From Sweltsa coloradensis (Eukaryota; Arthropoda; Insecta; Plecoptera; Chloroperlidae), in the NCBI GenBank assembly GCA_024449915.1, contig JAMZAV010000959.1, positions 186,001 to 250,000 of the forward strand: a DNA stretch of 64,000 nucleotides. Reading direction: 5' to 3'. A model generated the notes under the pieces. That model was not told where the DNA came from. It ran no database searches and saw only the letters and a list, made by a program, of their open reading frames with translations. The position numbers and the translations under genes were made by a program. This document shows positions 62,571 to 64,000 of this stretch, in pieces. The first letter of the stretch is position 1, and each line of letters opens with the position of its first letter.

Positions 62571-63133
62571 TTCTCTTAAAAATTGTTATTTTGCGCATTT
62601 CAGCATTGAACATTGTAAAATATTGCAACATTATTCTCTATGATGTTTAGCTGAGTAATTATTGGTTAGGTGTTTTTTTAATGCTTACGCCTATTATTGT
62701 TTGTTGGAATCTTTATAGAAATATAGTTCTTCTGTAATGATAACAATTGCAACTGACGAAACTGAAGGAAACCATAACGTCCATCCTTCAAAGCGATTAT
62801 AAATAGCGATCGCAAAGTCCTACGGTGATATCGTAATCCCTCGTTCGTGCCCCTCTCCCCCCACCCCCGAGACAATTCAACCACAGGCTCTTATCTTAAG
62901 CCCGTACAACGGTAATGGATTACAAGAAGGCCAACAATCGTGAAGATTGCTGTTTTACCCAAGTTTCCGAAGTTTCTGATCGACTCTTGTGTCTTCTGAT
63001 TCCACCTTTCATTGTGGACGAGAACTCAAAGCCCAGATAATACAAGAAATATTATCTGTGTTCACAGTGTCTTGAGCTTGTTAGTAACTACTTGGTAGCC
63101 GTTCATATAGCACTCGTATTATACCGATACCAG

Positions 63134-63167
63134 AAGGTGTAAGTACGCCAAAATGGTCTTACACCTT
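63134..63167. repeat. 10-bp inverted repeat
   Basis: AAGGTGTAAG pairs with CTTACACCTT across 14 nt. It is a simple hairpin without further context. Confidence 0.7.
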
Positions 63168-63639
63168 TCTATAATTCAAATCACGACTACAATTTACTTT
63201 GTCAACAACGGCAGTAAGGACGTATACACAAGCAAAATTACTCAGGGGCAGTGATCAAAATACACTTCAACGACACACTTGAACCAATATCATTAGTGAA
63301 ACACAGATCGATTTTTTTTGTTGAGAGGTGTTTGGGATCAGGCCCTGACGAGATATTTCTAGTGCATTGTGCACAAGTGCATGTTAAACATTATTCTAAT
63401 ATGACTGCTTTATCACTCTAAAAATGTAGGAGTTCCTGATTAGGTCTGTTCTCGATGTCCATATTTCCATATACCGGTACTTCAATTTCTAAATAAGCAT
63501 CTTTATATACATATATATAAAAAGCATAAATTGTTACCAGTTTATAAATGACTCAAAATTCGTTGAGTGAGGGACTGCATATAAACAAAAGAGTATTTTT
63601 GTAATGCACACAAAGTCATAAAAAAAGAAAAAAATCAAA

Positions 63640-63875
63640 GTATCTGCGTATCTGGCGTTGATCCACAGGTGTTCGCACTGTCCATACCACTGATTTCTAT
63701 ATATCCTATTAAAAATATCGATCTTTGGTTGGTTATCGCTCACTCGTCGATTGCGTTGGGGCCTACAGGGTTGGCTTGGTCGCTTTGATTTACTGTCCCC
63801 CACTGAAAATCAGTTATATAACTGAGTGGGTAGACTCTAAATACAATTTATTTTATTATTTTATTTATTTTATAA
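63640..63875 (+). mobile_element. SINE family S, 3' half with (ATTT)n tail
   Basis: TCTGGCGTTGATCCACAGG, TTATCGCTCACTCGTCGATT, CCCCCACTGAAAATCAG and ACTGAGTGGGTAGACTC occur in the same order as at 8090-8297, followed by an A+T-rich tail. This is the least diverged tail copy in the window relative to 8090. Confidence 0.75.
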
Positions 63876-64000
63876 CTCTAAGCTAAGAAATATTTAGCAC
63901 AGTAATTTGACGGCAACGTATTATATGTCCATGCACGTCATTGCACGGGAGGAGAAAAAAATAGCCCTACCAAATTGGATAAAAGTAAGTACTTGTTGAT

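Overview
This is a eukaryotic, intron-rich, AT-rich window (about one third G+C by eye). It is almost entirely non-coding and dense with dispersed repeats. I recognise one protein-coding gene: the last two coding exons, on the minus strand, of an orthologue of MPDU1 (mannose-P-dolichol utilisation defect 1 protein, a PQ-loop membrane protein of the ER). The residues look arthropod-like to me. The frequent word AGGCCTA and the tRNA-derived SINEs with (ATTT)n tails suit an insect or another invertebrate. I cannot name the species.

Layout: 1-2,500 holds a dispersed repeat, a 40-bp tandem duplication and a TTAA-flanked transposon relic. 2,500-6,500 is unique AT-rich DNA with one G+C-richer island. 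6,600-12,200 is a repeat cluster: a G-run tract, related tandem units, two SINEs, a 385-bp foldback, and three copies of a TTGAGCGAGC-ended element arranged +,+,-. 12,200-21,100 is mostly unique, with a perfect hairpin, one full SINE and a second copy of the first repeat. 21,630-21,854 is the final MPDU1 exon and 46,058-46,262 the preceding one; a 24.2-kb phase-0 intron separates them and carries a minisatellite, LINE ends, a MITE and a 68-bp tandem array. 46,263 to the end should be intron plus upstream exons of the same gene. I could not find those exons, so they are either too short for me to see or outside the window. This part holds an inverted pair of a repeat family, SINE pieces, two TTAA-flanked elements, a 1.38-kb palindrome and two degraded retroelement reading-frame ends.

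Between the repeats lie about a dozen G+C-richer, apparently single-copy islands of 150-600 bp without convincing reading frames. Several contain TAATTA-type cores or clustered short motifs. They are candidate conserved regulatory elements, and if they are, MPDU1 may be a bystander in the regulatory landscape of a neighbouring gene. I found no operon, CRISPR array, rRNA, convincing functional tRNA or LTR element. The nearest things to an undescribed system are the non-autonomous mobile families: several foldback elements, three TTAA-flanked elements, and families sharing GAGCGAAGCGAGC-like ends. Repeat limits are estimated by eye.
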